A DNA stretch of 64,000 nt, taken from the NCBI RefSeq assembly GCF_003324185.1, contig NZ_PXUP01000011.1:1-64000 (forward strand). The letters run 5' to 3'. The stretch's first letter is position 1; every line of letters begins with the position of its first letter. The notes under the pieces were generated by a model. It was not told where the DNA came from, ran no database searches, and saw only the letters and a list, made by a program, of their open reading frames with translations. A program made the position numbers and the translations under genes. Source of the stretch: Faecalibacterium prausnitzii (GTDB taxonomy: Bacteria > Bacillota > Clostridia > Oscillospirales > Ruminococcaceae). Positions 8,801-17,297 of the stretch are shown here, piece by piece.

Positions 8801-9629
8801 TGCTGAGGATCAGGCCGGAGGAGCGGCCTGCAATGCCGCCGGTATCCAAGGAGACATTGGAGATGTTATTGCTCAGGTCATCGCCCATATCCTTCTTGAC
8901 CAGCTCCAGCAGGGTGGCCGGGAGGCCCTCCATATCGAGGGCGGACTCCTGATACTCGGAGTTGACGGCGCCCACATTGGTGCAGCCGGTGATGACACCG
9001 AGGTTGTAGCCCACGATGCCGCCGGTGGCATACGCACCGCTGACCATGGCACGGGAAGTGCTGTGGTCGATGGTTCCGCTCGTCTCATTGCGGCCCACCA
9101 GACCGCCCGCCTCCTCCTCGCCGTGGACAGCACCGGAGAACGTGCAGTTGATGATGGTGCCGTAGTTGGTGCCCACCAGACCGCCTGCGGTCTTCTGGGT
9201 ACCAGCGGGATTGACCACACCCTTGATGGTAAGGTCCTGAATGGAACCGCCCTCTTCCAGGATGCCGAAGAAGCCGGCTGGAGAATAAGCCCCCACGAGG
9301 CTGACATCCGAGATGGTGTGGCCGTTGCCCTTGAACGCGCCGCTGAACGACGCAACGGGGGCCCACTCCGTATCCTCCAGCGAGAGGTCTTTCTGCAGGA
9401 TCACGGTCTTGCCTTTGGACCACTGATCAAAGCCGCATTTGTCGGCAAAGGCCAGCAGGTCCGAAACACTGTTGATGTAAATGGTATCCGTCGGCGCGGT
9501 GTCGGCCGCAAATACCGGCAGCGCCGCCGAAGCCGCCAGCACCAGTGCCAGCAGCGCAGCGGTCAGGCGGTGCAGCAGCCGGGTGCTGCCCGCCGCAGAC
9601 TCATTCGTCCGCATGGGAGTCGTTTTCAT
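5802..9629 (-). CDS. Large secreted GLUG-repeat surface protein with C-terminal membrane anchor
   Basis: A 1275-residue protein. ATG 9627-9629 is preferred over an upstream in-frame ATG because AGGAGGTG lies just before it. A signal peptide (LTAALLALVLAASAALPVFA) is followed by GLUG-type repeats (GGLVGTNYGTI, AGGLVGRN, ATGGIVGYNLGVI), then about 450 residues of helical Leu/Ser/Gly-rich heptads resembling YhgE/Pip stalks. A second GLUG cluster (VGGIAGHS, IGGIVGQGAD) and a bacterial surface domain (FMADGHIVDQRTFTYG) follow, ending in one membrane helix (GGTVAALLVAAFLA) and a basic tail. There is no LPXTG. It overlaps the MMPL gene by 29 bp, so the two are probably co-expressed. A cell-surface adhesin or exporter partner is inferred. 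Confidence 0.7.
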   Translation of the reverse strand: MKTTPMRTNESAAGSTRLLHRLTAALLALVLAASAALPVFAADTAPTDTIYINSVSDLLAFADKCGFDQWSKGKTVILQKDLSLEDTEWAPVASFSGAFKGNGHTISDVSLVGAYSPAGFFGILEEGGSIQDLTIKGVVNPAGTQKTAGGLVGTNYGTIINCTFSGAVHGEEEAGGLVGRNETSGTIDHSTSRAMVSGAYATGGIVGYNLGVITGCTNVGAVNSEYQESALDMEGLPATLLELVKKDMGDDLSNNISNVSLDTGGIAGRSSGLILSSANAGDVGYAHVGYNVGGIVGRTDGLISGCVNQGLVQGRKDVGGIAGQAEPYVELDLDQSTINRLRTELDTLHTMVNGAADDMDGSTSLLNTDLNTLNSQMDTAVQAARRLQEQGGDYFDEVADEVDRTGDLISDTFTRLEPVMDTGVDALDKMTTAVGQLKWVTAEMAAEMLTASTALAKASSGAHKASDALDSSKQGLEQISKGLDDLIASLPGKDDSGLSSAISTILGGYSSVSGDAVDDHIKTAISLLQVANSAMSILSLGSGMSGQMKLLTTGLGLLRSATLLADDGQLASAGKQVTRAVGNMAGLATQIGALLGNTANLVSEQGNPQMASALTSMSGALGNVGDQLGNLEDILDKLSFNTGNISSGNASIQAGLDSLSDAAQDLGKAADDFDKSLDILKTDSALTSATLGHMSASLGIMAEGMSGLTSMTSQAADIVHWLAEQDPIHVLRPSSEMTATKDELFDAVTNMTDQMSTLNRDMLSASNTLTSNLRSINDQINVVSNLLLDAVEEISDPGSKNIFEDESENLTAQNEGKIEGCTNRGTVEADMNVGGIAGTMAVENTLDPEDDDKDENRSLLRTEYTISAVVMNCVNEGTVTSKKEAAGGICGEMDLGYITGCEAYGKVDGNNKVGGIAGHSSAKLISNWAKCELTGSKYIGGIVGQGADSVLTGNSCIIKDNRAMVEIHEPDDDGDDSEVALSTSSSNTDGQYWGAISGGQDGTFTGNLFVSDTLRGVDRISRAGQAEPIDYDTMRALEGAPKGFQKLTLTFMADGHIVDQRTFTYGASFTEADYPELPQKDGYLAEWNTPVLDDLHLDTVVTALYTSYTPALKSIDVRINGRPIFYVDGLFGGSNALSVTSQTPSGVANATEQWLLDFSDDGQETHTIRYLPQGKQGSVYVQQDGKWIKVPTDTFGSYITFTAAGTEIVMAFVPKGIPLWELCGGTVAALLVAAFLARKLIHKRKARKAKKNAAPVEELDTPIESDDQSTEQHTK

Positions 9630-12066
9630 CCTGCACCTCCTGTGAGATTTTACCAGAAAGAACGGTAAGATGTACGTTTCCATCCACAACGGCGTTCATG
9701 GTACCGGCCACGGAGCCGTTCACCTCGCCCTGCACCATGCCATTGACACGCACCCGGCCGCTGGCCGTGTTGGTGTGCAGCACCACATGATGCATGGAGA
9801 ACGAAGTTTTATCCACCAGCTTGCCACCCACCAGCAGGATCTGCGGCAGGACGAACAGCACCAGGAAGATGGAGATGATGGTACCGCGGCCCAGGCACTG
9901 GCCGATGCCCACGATGCAGGCATCGGACGTCATCTGACCGATAAGGGTACCGGCCACCGTCATGATGGTGCCGGAAGTGAGGATGGTGGGGAACGCAAAG
10001 TTCAGCGTCTCGATCATGGCTGTCTTATGGTCCATCTTATCCCGCAGCTCGTTGTAGCGGGTTGCAATAACGATGGCGTAATCGATGTTTGCACCCATCT
10101 GGATGGAGCTGACGATCAGGTAGCCCATGAAGTACAGCGGCGTGTGGATAAAAGCGGGGACGGAGAAGTTGACCCAGATCGCGCCCTCGATGACGAGGAT
10201 CAGTAGGATGGGCATTGCCACCGACTGGAACGTGAACAGCAGGACGATCAGCACGATCAGCACGGAGACCACGCTGACCACGATGTTGTCGATGGCAAAC
10301 GACTTCTGGAAGTCGTACTCGTTGGTGGCGTCGCCCGCCAGATAGATGTCGCCGTCCGGGTAATACTTCCGGGCGATGGTGCGCATCTGGTCCGTGAACT
10401 CATACATTTCATCCCCGCTCTGGAGGCTGGGGTTCAGGTAGACCAGAATACGGTTGTAATCCACACCCTGCAGCTGGGCCTTTGCGCTCAGCATCTGGGT
10501 CTGGGCATCATGCAGGTCGTTGATCTGATCCTGGTCCAGGCTGACAATGCCGGAATCGACCTCGTCACAGACGTAGAGGAACATATCAATGAGCGGCACA
10601 CTGTAGTTGGAGAAGTTGCCAATGACCTGGCCGTACTCATCATTTTCCAACGCGTAGCCTGTGTAGACCACTTGGGCCAGCTCGTAATCCAGGCCCGCCA
10701 TCTCAGAGAACTGGCGGGAAGTGAGCCGGTCTTCCAGCATGTAGCCGTCCATGGCCTCAATGTTGGAAAGGCCGCGGGTGTGGTCCACCTCATCGTGGCT
10801 TTCCAGTTCTTTGATCATGGCTGCTTCCACCCGGTAATCGTCGTTCTTTGGTACGACGAGAGCCACCAGGTTGGACTTGGTAAAGTTTTCGTCGATCATG
10901 TTATCGGCGATCTGCGTCTCATTCAACACTGGCGTCTTGATCGGGCCGTAGCCATAGGCGTAGGGGCACTGTGTCTGGAAATGGTAGGCAAACACCAGCA
11001 CCACTGCAAAGACGATGGGAACGATCTTGCGGGTTTTGTAAGCATAGCGGCCCACGAACGAGATCTTGGGCACAAAGTTGCGGTGCTTGGTCTTGCTCAT
11101 GTAAGGGCCAAACAGCATCAGCAGGCCGGGCATGACCACGAAGACCGACAGCATGGAGAACAGGATGGCCTTGATGAGGCAGATGGCCATATCCGGGCCG
11201 ATCTTGAACTGCATGAACAGCATGGCCACCAGACCGCCGATGGTGGTCAGGGAGCTGGAACTGATCTCCGGGATACTCTTAGCCAGCGACTCGATGACCG
11301 CCTCTTTCAAGGGCAGGGTCTCGTGTTCTTCTTTAAAATGGTTGCAGAAGATGATGGCGTAGTCCAGCGAAAGGGCCAGCTGCAGAATGTTCGTGACCGA
11401 GTTGGAAACGAACGAGATGGTGCCCAGCAGGAAGTTGGTGCCCATGTTGAGGATCATGCCCACCACGAAAGTGAGCAGCAGCACGGGAACTTCCGCATAG
11501 GTCTGGGAGGTGAAGATCAGCACCACCACAATGATGATGGCAACATACACCATGATGACATTGACTTCACGCTCAATCGTCTCCTCCTGCGTATTGCCCA
11601 GCGAGGTGGAAACGTAGATATCGTAGTCTTTCAGGTACTCCTTGACGCTTTCCAGCGTTTCCAGGCACTGGTCGTCGTCCTCGGGGTAATCGAATGTGAT
11701 GGAGTACAGCGCCGATACATTATTATAATGGGCGGTGGTATCATCGTACTCGATCATCTGGATGCCCCTGAGGCCCGCCAGCTCGTCGTTCAGCTGGTCT
11801 GCCTCGTCCGGCGTGATGTTTGCCACCATGACATCGGCAGAACCGTAGGTGGTAAACTCTTTTTCCATAATGTCCAGGCCCATGCGGGTCTCGCTGGTCT
11901 TGGGCAGATAGGTGGTCAGGTCGCTTTCCACCTTGACCCAGCTGCGGGAGAAGATGGTGAAGATGGTTCCCAGAATGACGATGAGGAACACAAGGTTGCG
12001 CCGCTCAACAATTTGCAGCGCGAGCTTGTGCATAAAATCGTTTTTGGGCTGTTCCTGCTCGGTCAT
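9601..12066 (-). CDS. MMPL/RND-family membrane exporter
   Basis: An 821-residue polytopic protein starting MTEQEQPKNDF; GAGGAGGG lies just upstream of ATG 12064-12066. It has the duplicated RND layout: an N-terminal helix (LVFLIVILGTIFTIF), an outer loop, helices 2-6 including LALSLDYAIIFCNHF, then a second loop and helices 8-12 including MGANIDYAIVIATRYNE. The two 'DYA' segments are the paired proton-relay signatures of MMPL transporters. Members export lipids, peptides or drugs with the proton gradient; the substrate here is unknown. The C-terminal tail carries a beta-rich repeat (VNGMVQGEVNGSVAGTMNAV). It lies between the coiled-coil gene and the GLUG gene in one operon. Confidence 0.8.
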   Translation of the reverse strand: MTEQEQPKNDFMHKLALQIVERRNLVFLIVILGTIFTIFSRSWVKVESDLTTYLPKTSETRMGLDIMEKEFTTYGSADVMVANITPDEADQLNDELAGLRGIQMIEYDDTTAHYNNVSALYSITFDYPEDDDQCLETLESVKEYLKDYDIYVSTSLGNTQEETIEREVNVIMVYVAIIIVVVLIFTSQTYAEVPVLLLTFVVGMILNMGTNFLLGTISFVSNSVTNILQLALSLDYAIIFCNHFKEEHETLPLKEAVIESLAKSIPEISSSSLTTIGGLVAMLFMQFKIGPDMAICLIKAILFSMLSVFVVMPGLLMLFGPYMSKTKHRNFVPKISFVGRYAYKTRKIVPIVFAVVLVFAYHFQTQCPYAYGYGPIKTPVLNETQIADNMIDENFTKSNLVALVVPKNDDYRVEAAMIKELESHDEVDHTRGLSNIEAMDGYMLEDRLTSRQFSEMAGLDYELAQVVYTGYALENDEYGQVIGNFSNYSVPLIDMFLYVCDEVDSGIVSLDQDQINDLHDAQTQMLSAKAQLQGVDYNRILVYLNPSLQSGDEMYEFTDQMRTIARKYYPDGDIYLAGDATNEYDFQKSFAIDNIVVSVVSVLIVLIVLLFTFQSVAMPILLILVIEGAIWVNFSVPAFIHTPLYFMGYLIVSSIQMGANIDYAIVIATRYNELRDKMDHKTAMIETLNFAFPTILTSGTIMTVAGTLIGQMTSDACIVGIGQCLGRGTIISIFLVLFVLPQILLVGGKLVDKTSFSMHHVVLHTNTASGRVRVNGMVQGEVNGSVAGTMNAVVDGNVHLTVLSGKISQEVQDENDSHADE

Positions 12067-12091
12067 CGTGTTCCCTCCTCTCGGCATTGCA

Positions 12092-12427
12092 TTACTGGAG
12101 TTTTGCAAGGATTTCCTCAGCCGTCATACCGCTGGCCAGCAGCTTCTTCAGCACATCTTCTGCTTCGCCTTTCTTTGCTTCTTCCATTGCCTTTGCTTCG
12201 GCGGCAGCTTTTTTGTTTTCGGCTTTAGTAAGTTCCTTGGTGGCGGCTTTCAATTCTGCTTTCTTGGCTTTCAGCTGCGTCTTCAGATCATCGAGATTTG
12301 CAGTCAGCGCAGCAACCTCAGATTCGATTTTTTCCTTTTCGGCGGTCTTTTCTGCAACGACGGCTGCATAATCAACGTTGGCATTTACAATACGGGTCTT
12401 ATTCTTGCTTCCCTTGGGTCTTGCCAT
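12092..12427 (-). CDS. Small basic coiled-coil protein with MARPKGSKNK N-terminus
   Basis: A 111-residue protein. The N-terminal MARPKGSKNK is an AT-hook-like or H-NS-tail-like basic motif seen in many small bacterial DNA-binding proteins. Residues 25-90 are a charged coiled coil (EKTAEKEKIESEVAAL, LKAKKAELKAATKELTK), and the C-terminus (LASGMTAEEILAKLQ) looks like a helical dimer cap. A nucleoid or regulatory role is inferred. It is first in the operon with the MMPL and GLUG genes (25 bp to the next start) and is transcribed from the promoter inside the 62-bp repeat. Confidence 0.6.
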   Translation of the reverse strand: MARPKGSKNKTRIVNANVDYAAVVAEKTAEKEKIESEVAALTANLDDLKTQLKAKKAELKAATKELTKAENKKAAAEAKAMEEAKKGEAEDVLKKLLASGMTAEEILAKLQ

Positions 12428-12440
12428 AATAATTTCCTCC

Positions 12441-12502
12441 CATACAGTGAAATAATTTGATACTTACAAGTATATTCCAAATAGTCAGAATTGCAATAGG
12501 TA
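12441..12502 (-). repeat. 62-bp direct repeat, left copy, with operon promoter
   Basis: Identical over all 62 bases to 19188-19249 in the same orientation. On the minus strand it carries TTGCAA (12491-12496), 16 bp, TATACT (12469-12474), a good sigma-A promoter for the 111-residue protein/MMPL/GLUG operon. Sequence diverges immediately outside both copies, and base composition drops to its right. Confidence 0.85.
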
Positions 12503-12522
12503 ACCTGAGCTGTTTTCAACTG

Positions 12523-12594
12523 CTACTGTGCCACATCAGAAGGTAGGGCTTCATAATGGCAAGATACTTATCGCGTGCAGAACTTTCGTGCATA
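12523..12594 (+). repeat. 72-bp copy of the immA 5' region (truncated duplicate)
   Basis: Matches 21731-21802 with one mismatch in 72. It contains the last codons of the 93-residue zinc-ribbon gene and the first 13 codons (MARYLSRAELSCI) of the ImmA-like protease, then breaks off at 12595. No gene continues; it is a junction fossil. Confidence 0.85.
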
Positions 12595-12612
12595 TGCTTC
12601 TTGAGAATCCAT

Positions 12613-13044
12613 CTAGTGAATACCGACACCCTCCATGATCTTTTCTATCCAATTTGTGGAAGAATCATTTTTCTCACTAAATGACCCCAAATAATGTGAC
12701 GAACTCTCAACCTCTATTATTACACCATCCGGCATTCTGTATTTTTCTAAACTGAGATTCAAACCTTTAAGTGGGATTGTTCTAGCCAGTTGAGGGATAG
12801 AAACTGTATGGAGAATATCAATTTTTGATAAACCTCTATACGTTTCTGTCTTTTCGGCTTCACTTAGCAACCGTTCTGCATACTGATTTGAAATAACCTG
12901 TATGCGAAATTGTTCTTTTTCATCCTCGGTCATCTCAAGTGGAACGCCGTGCAATGTGTCTACAATATAGGACGAAATTTTAGCGAAGTGCTCGTCAAAA
13001 TCAGTGGTATTCAAATTTTCTTCCTGATTCACTTCACTCTGCAT
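12613..13044 (-). CDS. Unknown protein of the AT-rich block
   Basis: A 143-residue soluble protein whose ATG overlaps the end of the FUSC gene by 11 bp, so it is translationally linked to it. It contains ISSYIVDTLHGVPLEMTEDE and PQLARTIPLKGLNLSLEKY, with no membrane segment, signal peptide or recognisable catalytic motif. It is the last gene of the run. A partner role for the FUSC protein is possible from position alone. Confidence 0.55.
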   Translation of the reverse strand: MQSEVNQEENLNTTDFDEHFAKISSYIVDTLHGVPLEMTEDEKEQFRIQVISNQYAERLLSEAEKTETYRGLSKIDILHTVSIPQLARTIPLKGLNLSLEKYRMPDGVIIEVESSSHYLGSFSEKNDSSTNWIEKIMEGVGIH

Positions 13045-14098
13045 GTACGGTCACCTCACTTTCCTTTTTTTTAGGCATAAACCAATAAAATATAACACAA
13101 AATGCTAAAGCAAACACAACACCAAAAACATTTTGACTCACTCTAAGACTAACCGCTCCTTGTAGTCCATATGTCTCTGCAGCAATGGCTAAAGCACCAA
13201 ATGTGTTAAATACTGCCTGCCAGCCATATTGTGCTGAAAATCCTACACCGATTCCACCAAGAATTCCTATATATGCATAGATTGACGAAGGAAGCAGAAA
13301 ATATAATACTGTAAAACATATAACACCTGCAATATTTCCGACAATCCTTTTACGGACTCTGTAGTGCATATCTTCCATAGACGGCAAAATCACGGACATG
13401 GCCGCAATACCAGCCCACATTGCACGTGGCATATTACAAAGTTCTGCAATGCAAAGGACAATCGGTACGCATAAAATCTGACATATCTGCCATTTTGTTC
13501 TGGAAGAAGTGATATCAAATTCTTGTATCAGATCTTTCAGATTTCTTTTATAAGTTCTGTTTTTATGATTTCGATAAAATACGAAGCAGGTAAGTGCTGC
13601 ACCTAAAGCCATTCCGACTAATCGCATCTGATAGCTTTTTCCCGTAACATCATAACCATATAGCAGCAGATACCCAAGAACCAATGTAGATTGATTAAAC
13701 ATGGATGGATTATGGCATCCGAACAGAATCAACACAGCCAGTGCCGCAATATTTAACAGCATTCCCAATACCGGTGAAAACTGATTTGCTAAATGCGGAC
13801 ATACAGTCATAATTACAAAGAACAAAGCCAAAAGCATCGTAGATTGTCCGGTGTGGATCCCCAGATCCGCATTCCTAAACACCATGAGACATAATAAGAC
13901 TACTACACCTACAATGCTGTTCTCATTTCCAAATAGGATGCTGAAAATACTAACAAAGAAAAAACAAAATGCCATTGTAGCAGCTATCTTCACCAGATAT
14001 ACCCACATATGATATAGTTTTTCTTTTAGTGTTTCACTCTTTTTCAACAGGTTTTTAGAACCTGCCTGATTTAACTGCAACTCCTGATAAAATGTCAT
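13034..14098 (-). CDS. FUSC-family (aromatic acid exporter-like) membrane protein
   Basis: A 354-residue protein with two sets of roughly five membrane helices separated by a hydrophilic middle (about residues 175-205). It has the FUSC/ArAE architecture: KIAATMAFCFFFVSIFSILF and MLLALFFVIMTVCP first, then AMWAGIAAMSVILPSMEDM, RKRIVGNIAGVICFTVLYF and FALAFCVIFYWFMP. The conserved GxxxxxR-type motif (MHYRVRKRIVGNIAGV) is characteristic. Family members are thought to export aromatic acids or alter the envelope. It lies 33 bp downstream of the sensor kinase and may be its target. Confidence 0.7.
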   Translation of the reverse strand: MTFYQELQLNQAGSKNLLKKSETLKEKLYHMWVYLVKIAATMAFCFFFVSIFSILFGNENSIVGVVVLLCLMVFRNADLGIHTGQSTMLLALFFVIMTVCPHLANQFSPVLGMLLNIAALAVLILFGCHNPSMFNQSTLVLGYLLLYGYDVTGKSYQMRLVGMALGAALTCFVFYRNHKNRTYKRNLKDLIQEFDITSSRTKWQICQILCVPIVLCIAELCNMPRAMWAGIAAMSVILPSMEDMHYRVRKRIVGNIAGVICFTVLYFLLPSSIYAYIGILGGIGVGFSAQYGWQAVFNTFGALAIAAETYGLQGAVSLRVSQNVFGVVFALAFCVIFYWFMPKKKESEVTVHAE

Positions 14099-14131
14099 AT
14101 AAATCCTCCCATATTCTAATTTATCTTAAAA

Positions 14132-15175
14132 CTAGATAATCTCATCTTTCTGCTTTGGCAGCTCTATAACAAATCTGCATCCACCATATTCACGGTTTTC
14201 TGCTTTGATTGTTCCTCCGGCACTATCTACAATCCGTTTTACAAGTGCAAGACCTAGGCCATTTCCTTCTGCTTTATGAGATCCATCTACCTGATAGAAC
14301 TTGTCAAATATTCTGGATTTTACATCATCCTCTATTCCTGGTCCTTCATCTTCCAGAATGAACTTAACAGAATCCTGTTCTTGTTTCAGAAACATCGTAA
14401 TTGTCCCCTTTGAAGGGCTGAACTTAATCGCATTATCTAAAAGATTTATCCAGATATGCATAAAAAGTCCTTCATTCGCAGTATATTTAACTTCCTCCAA
14501 TTCTACCTGAAAACCAATTTCTTTTTCTGTCCATTTTGTTTCCAATGAAAGAACTGCCTGGCGGATCTGTTCATCCAGACGATATTCTGTTTTTTTCATT
14601 GGTATATTCTGATTCTCTAACTTGGATAACAGCAAAATATTACCAACCAATCCGGAAAGTCTTTGGGTGTTAAATAAGATTTTTTCTACATATTCCTCTT
14701 GATCCGGAGACAGTTCTTCTCCCTGAAGCAGCATTGTATATCCTTCAATGGCATTAATCGGGGTCTTAAACTCATGAGAAACATCAGATACAAAATCCAT
14801 CTGCAGCACCTCTGTTGCACGAAGTTCTTTTGTCATAACGTTAAAACTTTGATAAGATTCTCCAACTTCTGCTATACGGCTGTTCGTTTCCAAATGCTGT
14901 TCAAAATCTCCCCGAGAAACTTCCTTCATTGCTTTACTAAGTCTTGTAATTGGTTCCAGTAACTTTGCATTAATAAAGGAAGTGATCAGCCCTGCAATCA
15001 ATGTATTGAAAATCAAAAGCCAGCCAAGCACAGGTATGCTGCCCGGCAGATTAAAAAAATGATTCAAAAAAGCAAATAATAACGCAGATATGACTGTTGA
15101 AAATACAAGTGCCAGCCAGATTGCACCAGTCAGACAGGATCGGATCCGCAATCCTTTTTCTTTCTTTTGTTCCAT
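14132..15175 (-). CDS. Membrane sensor histidine kinase
   Basis: A 347-residue HPK1-type kinase. Two N-terminal helices (about residues 13-34 and 42-66) enclose only a very short outside loop, so it probably senses an intramembrane or envelope signal. A HAMP region (INAKLLEPITRLSKAM) leads to the H-box FVSDVSHEFKTPINAIEG (phospho-acceptor His), N-box NLLDNAIKFSP and ATP-lid motifs DEGPGIED and GNGLGLALVKRIVD. Its ATG overlaps the response-regulator stop (TAATG), so the two are translationally coupled. Confidence 0.85.
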   Translation of the reverse strand: MEQKKEKGLRIRSCLTGAIWLALVFSTVISALLFAFLNHFFNLPGSIPVLGWLLIFNTLIAGLITSFINAKLLEPITRLSKAMKEVSRGDFEQHLETNSRIAEVGESYQSFNVMTKELRATEVLQMDFVSDVSHEFKTPINAIEGYTMLLQGEELSPDQEEYVEKILFNTQRLSGLVGNILLLSKLENQNIPMKKTEYRLDEQIRQAVLSLETKWTEKEIGFQVELEEVKYTANEGLFMHIWINLLDNAIKFSPSKGTITMFLKQEQDSVKFILEDEGPGIEDDVKSRIFDKFYQVDGSHKAEGNGLGLALVKRIVDSAGGTIKAENREYGGCRFVIELPKQKDEII

Positions 15176-15846
15176 TATTTTTTCACCACCTTGTATCCAA
15201 TTCCACGCATTGTTACGATTTCAAAATCAGGGTTATCTTTCAAACGCTCCCTGATTCTTCCTATATGTACCTCTATCGTATGTGGGTCTGCCTCCGTCTC
15301 GTATCCCCATACTTCATCCATCAACTGTTGTTTTGTAAATATTCTGCCTGGCGAAGCTGCAAGCTTATATAAAAGCAGGAATTCTTTTTTAGGCAAAACA
15401 AGACTTTCCTTATCAGTTGTAACCGTCATTGCATCATAATCAAACTCTGTTGAACCGATCACAATTTTGTGTTCATTCAGTATCTGTGCACGGCGAAGCA
15501 GTGCTCCGACTCTTAAAACCATTTCATTCACATTTACCGGTTTTACCATATAATCGTCACTTCCCGAAAGAAATCCCTGGCGCATATCATCAAAGGAACC
15601 TTTCGCAGTGATCATAAGTACAGGTATCTGATATCCTGCTGAACGGAGTTCCGACACCAGTTCATAACCATCCATAACCGGCATCATAATATCAGAAATG
15701 ATCAGATCAATATATTCCTTAACCAATACTTCTAATGCCTGTGCTCCATCCGATGCACTTTTGACTTGATATCCATTCTTCTCAAGCACTTTTTGGAATA
15801 GCTGGCTTAATTCTTTATCATCTTCTACAATCAATATTTGAAACAC
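15175..15846 (-). CDS. OmpR-family response regulator
   Basis: A 223-residue regulator. GTG 15844-15846 is preferred: AAGGAGGAAGG lies just upstream and it leaves a 17-bp gap from the PLD gene, whereas an ATG at 15885 would overlap that gene. The receiver domain has the acidic pair in LIVEDDKELS, the phospho-acceptor Asp in LIISDIMMPVMDGYEL and the Lys in MITAKGSFDD. The C-terminal winged helix (EVHIGRIRERLKD, TMRGIGYKVV) binds DNA. It pairs with the adjacent kinase; plausible targets are the PLD and FUSC genes around it. Confidence 0.85.
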   Translation of the reverse strand: MFQILIVEDDKELSQLFQKVLEKNGYQVKSASDGAQALEVLVKEYIDLIISDIMMPVMDGYELVSELRSAGYQIPVLMITAKGSFDDMRQGFLSGSDDYMVKPVNVNEMVLRVGALLRRAQILNEHKIVIGSTEFDYDAMTVTTDKESLVLPKKEFLLLYKLAASPGRIFTKQQLMDEVWGYETEADPHTIEVHIGRIRERLKDNPDFEIVTMRGIGYKVVKK

Positions 15847-15863
15847 GTTTTCCTTCCTCCTTA

Positions 15864-17297
15864 TTAAAACAGATACCTTGCCCATCCAAGCAGATGCTGT
15901 ACCAAAAATATTTTTCTCTGACGTTTCTTTGTTAATTCGATTGGCTCTACATGATATGGATCACGATAGGTTCCATCTTCCAATACCTGGCGGGACACTC
16001 TTTCATAGTCCATCATGCCCTCTTCCAACTGTTTATTAATATCTTTACTGCGAATTACAAGCATCAGTTCCGTATCCAGATATGCACTTCTCATGTCCAT
16101 ATTAAAGGAACCGATTACAGACAGATCATCGTCAATCAGAATACTTTTTCCGTGGTATGAATAACCGCCTTCATATTCCCAGATATTAATTCCTGTACTT
16201 AAGATTCTATTTCTGTTTTTCGCATAATCGGCAGCCCCAAATGGATTCCCATTATTCGCAACTGAATTTGTCATGATAGAAAAATCTGAAACGTTCTCTG
16301 CAATCTCCTCCCATGTATTATACATCATATCATTACAGATAATATATGGCGTGTGGATCTTCACACGATTTTTTGCATTTTTCATCAATTCTCCCAACTG
16401 ATACCACACTACTGGTTCTTTGGAACCTGTGTGAATAGGATTTGACACTAATGCAATCTTTTCTGTCTCAAAAGTTTCGTCCGTGTAATCGGTATCGCAG
16501 ATTCTTTCCTTATTCTCTTCAAAATATTTCTGATAGCCGTTCTGCAGCTCTAAAACTGCGTTCTTTACAGATTTTCTATTTGCCAGTTTTTTATTGTCAT
16601 GAAAATAATCACTGTCTTCTTGTTCCCATATCGTTTCAAAATACTCTAACAACTGGTTAACTGAATTTTCTTTCTCAGGTTCATCGCAAACCACTAACAC
16701 GTCTCTGTCATAGTTCTTATGTCCCGGAAAATCACCCAGGAAATAATTGTATGTATTTCTTCCCCCAAGAATATATCTCTTTCCATCTGCAATCAAATAT
16801 TTATCATGCATTCTACCCATCATTTTCCACGGTTTCAACGGATTGGCCTTATTATACAGTTTAATTTCAACATTCTCATGGGAAGATAATCCATAGAAAT
16901 ACGGATTTCCTTCCATATCAATCCAGCTCTCCATTCCATCTACTAACAGACGAATATGTACACCTCTGTCTGCCGCATCATGCAGTGCTCCTAAGATCAA
17001 TTTTCCACTTTCATCGGATTGAAATGCAAAAGTAGAAAGAATAATTTCCTTTTTTGCATTCTTGATCAAACGCACTCTTTGTAAAAGCGCTTCTGGATTC
17101 TTTTCTATGATTACTGCCCGTTCTGTATTTTCACTGCATTCGTTCCATGACCCATTTTTTGTTTCTTTTTTGGTTGTATTGGACACTTCCGGCTGCTTTT
17201 TATATGCAACGCAGATTCCGAGCAATTCATAAAAAGCCACACATAAAAAAATTGCCAGTATAACAAGAAGGATTTTACATATTTTATGCTTTTTCAT
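15864..17297 (-). CDS. Membrane-anchored phospholipase D-family protein
   Basis: A 477-residue protein with an N-terminal membrane helix (ICKILLVILAIFLCVAFYEL) and two HKD half-sites: MHDKYLIADGKRYILGGRN near residue 165 and YHGKSILIDDDLSVIGSFN near residue 390. These are the paired active-site motifs of the PLD superfamily (cardiolipin synthase, phosphatidyltransferases, some nucleases). Bacterial members with one anchor often make cardiolipin from phosphatidylglycerol, but this one lacks the two-helix N-terminus of canonical Cls, so the substrate is uncertain. It is followed at 17 bp by the response regulator. Confidence 0.75.
   Translation of the reverse strand: MKKHKICKILLVILAIFLCVAFYELLGICVAYKKQPEVSNTTKKETKNGSWNECSENTERAVIIEKNPEALLQRVRLIKNAKKEIILSTFAFQSDESGKLILGALHDAADRGVHIRLLVDGMESWIDMEGNPYFYGLSSHENVEIKLYNKANPLKPWKMMGRMHDKYLIADGKRYILGGRNTYNYFLGDFPGHKNYDRDVLVVCDEPEKENSVNQLLEYFETIWEQEDSDYFHDNKKLANRKSVKNAVLELQNGYQKYFEENKERICDTDYTDETFETEKIALVSNPIHTGSKEPVVWYQLGELMKNAKNRVKIHTPYIICNDMMYNTWEEIAENVSDFSIMTNSVANNGNPFGAADYAKNRNRILSTGINIWEYEGGYSYHGKSILIDDDLSVIGSFNMDMRSAYLDTELMLVIRSKDINKQLEEGMMDYERVSRQVLEDGTYRDPYHVEPIELTKKRQRKIFLVQHLLGWARYLF

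Noticed and set aside
8070-9668. A 532-codon plus-strand frame inside the GLUG gene
   Set aside because: Complementary to Gly-rich GLUG repeats; no ribosome binding site or recognisable domain.
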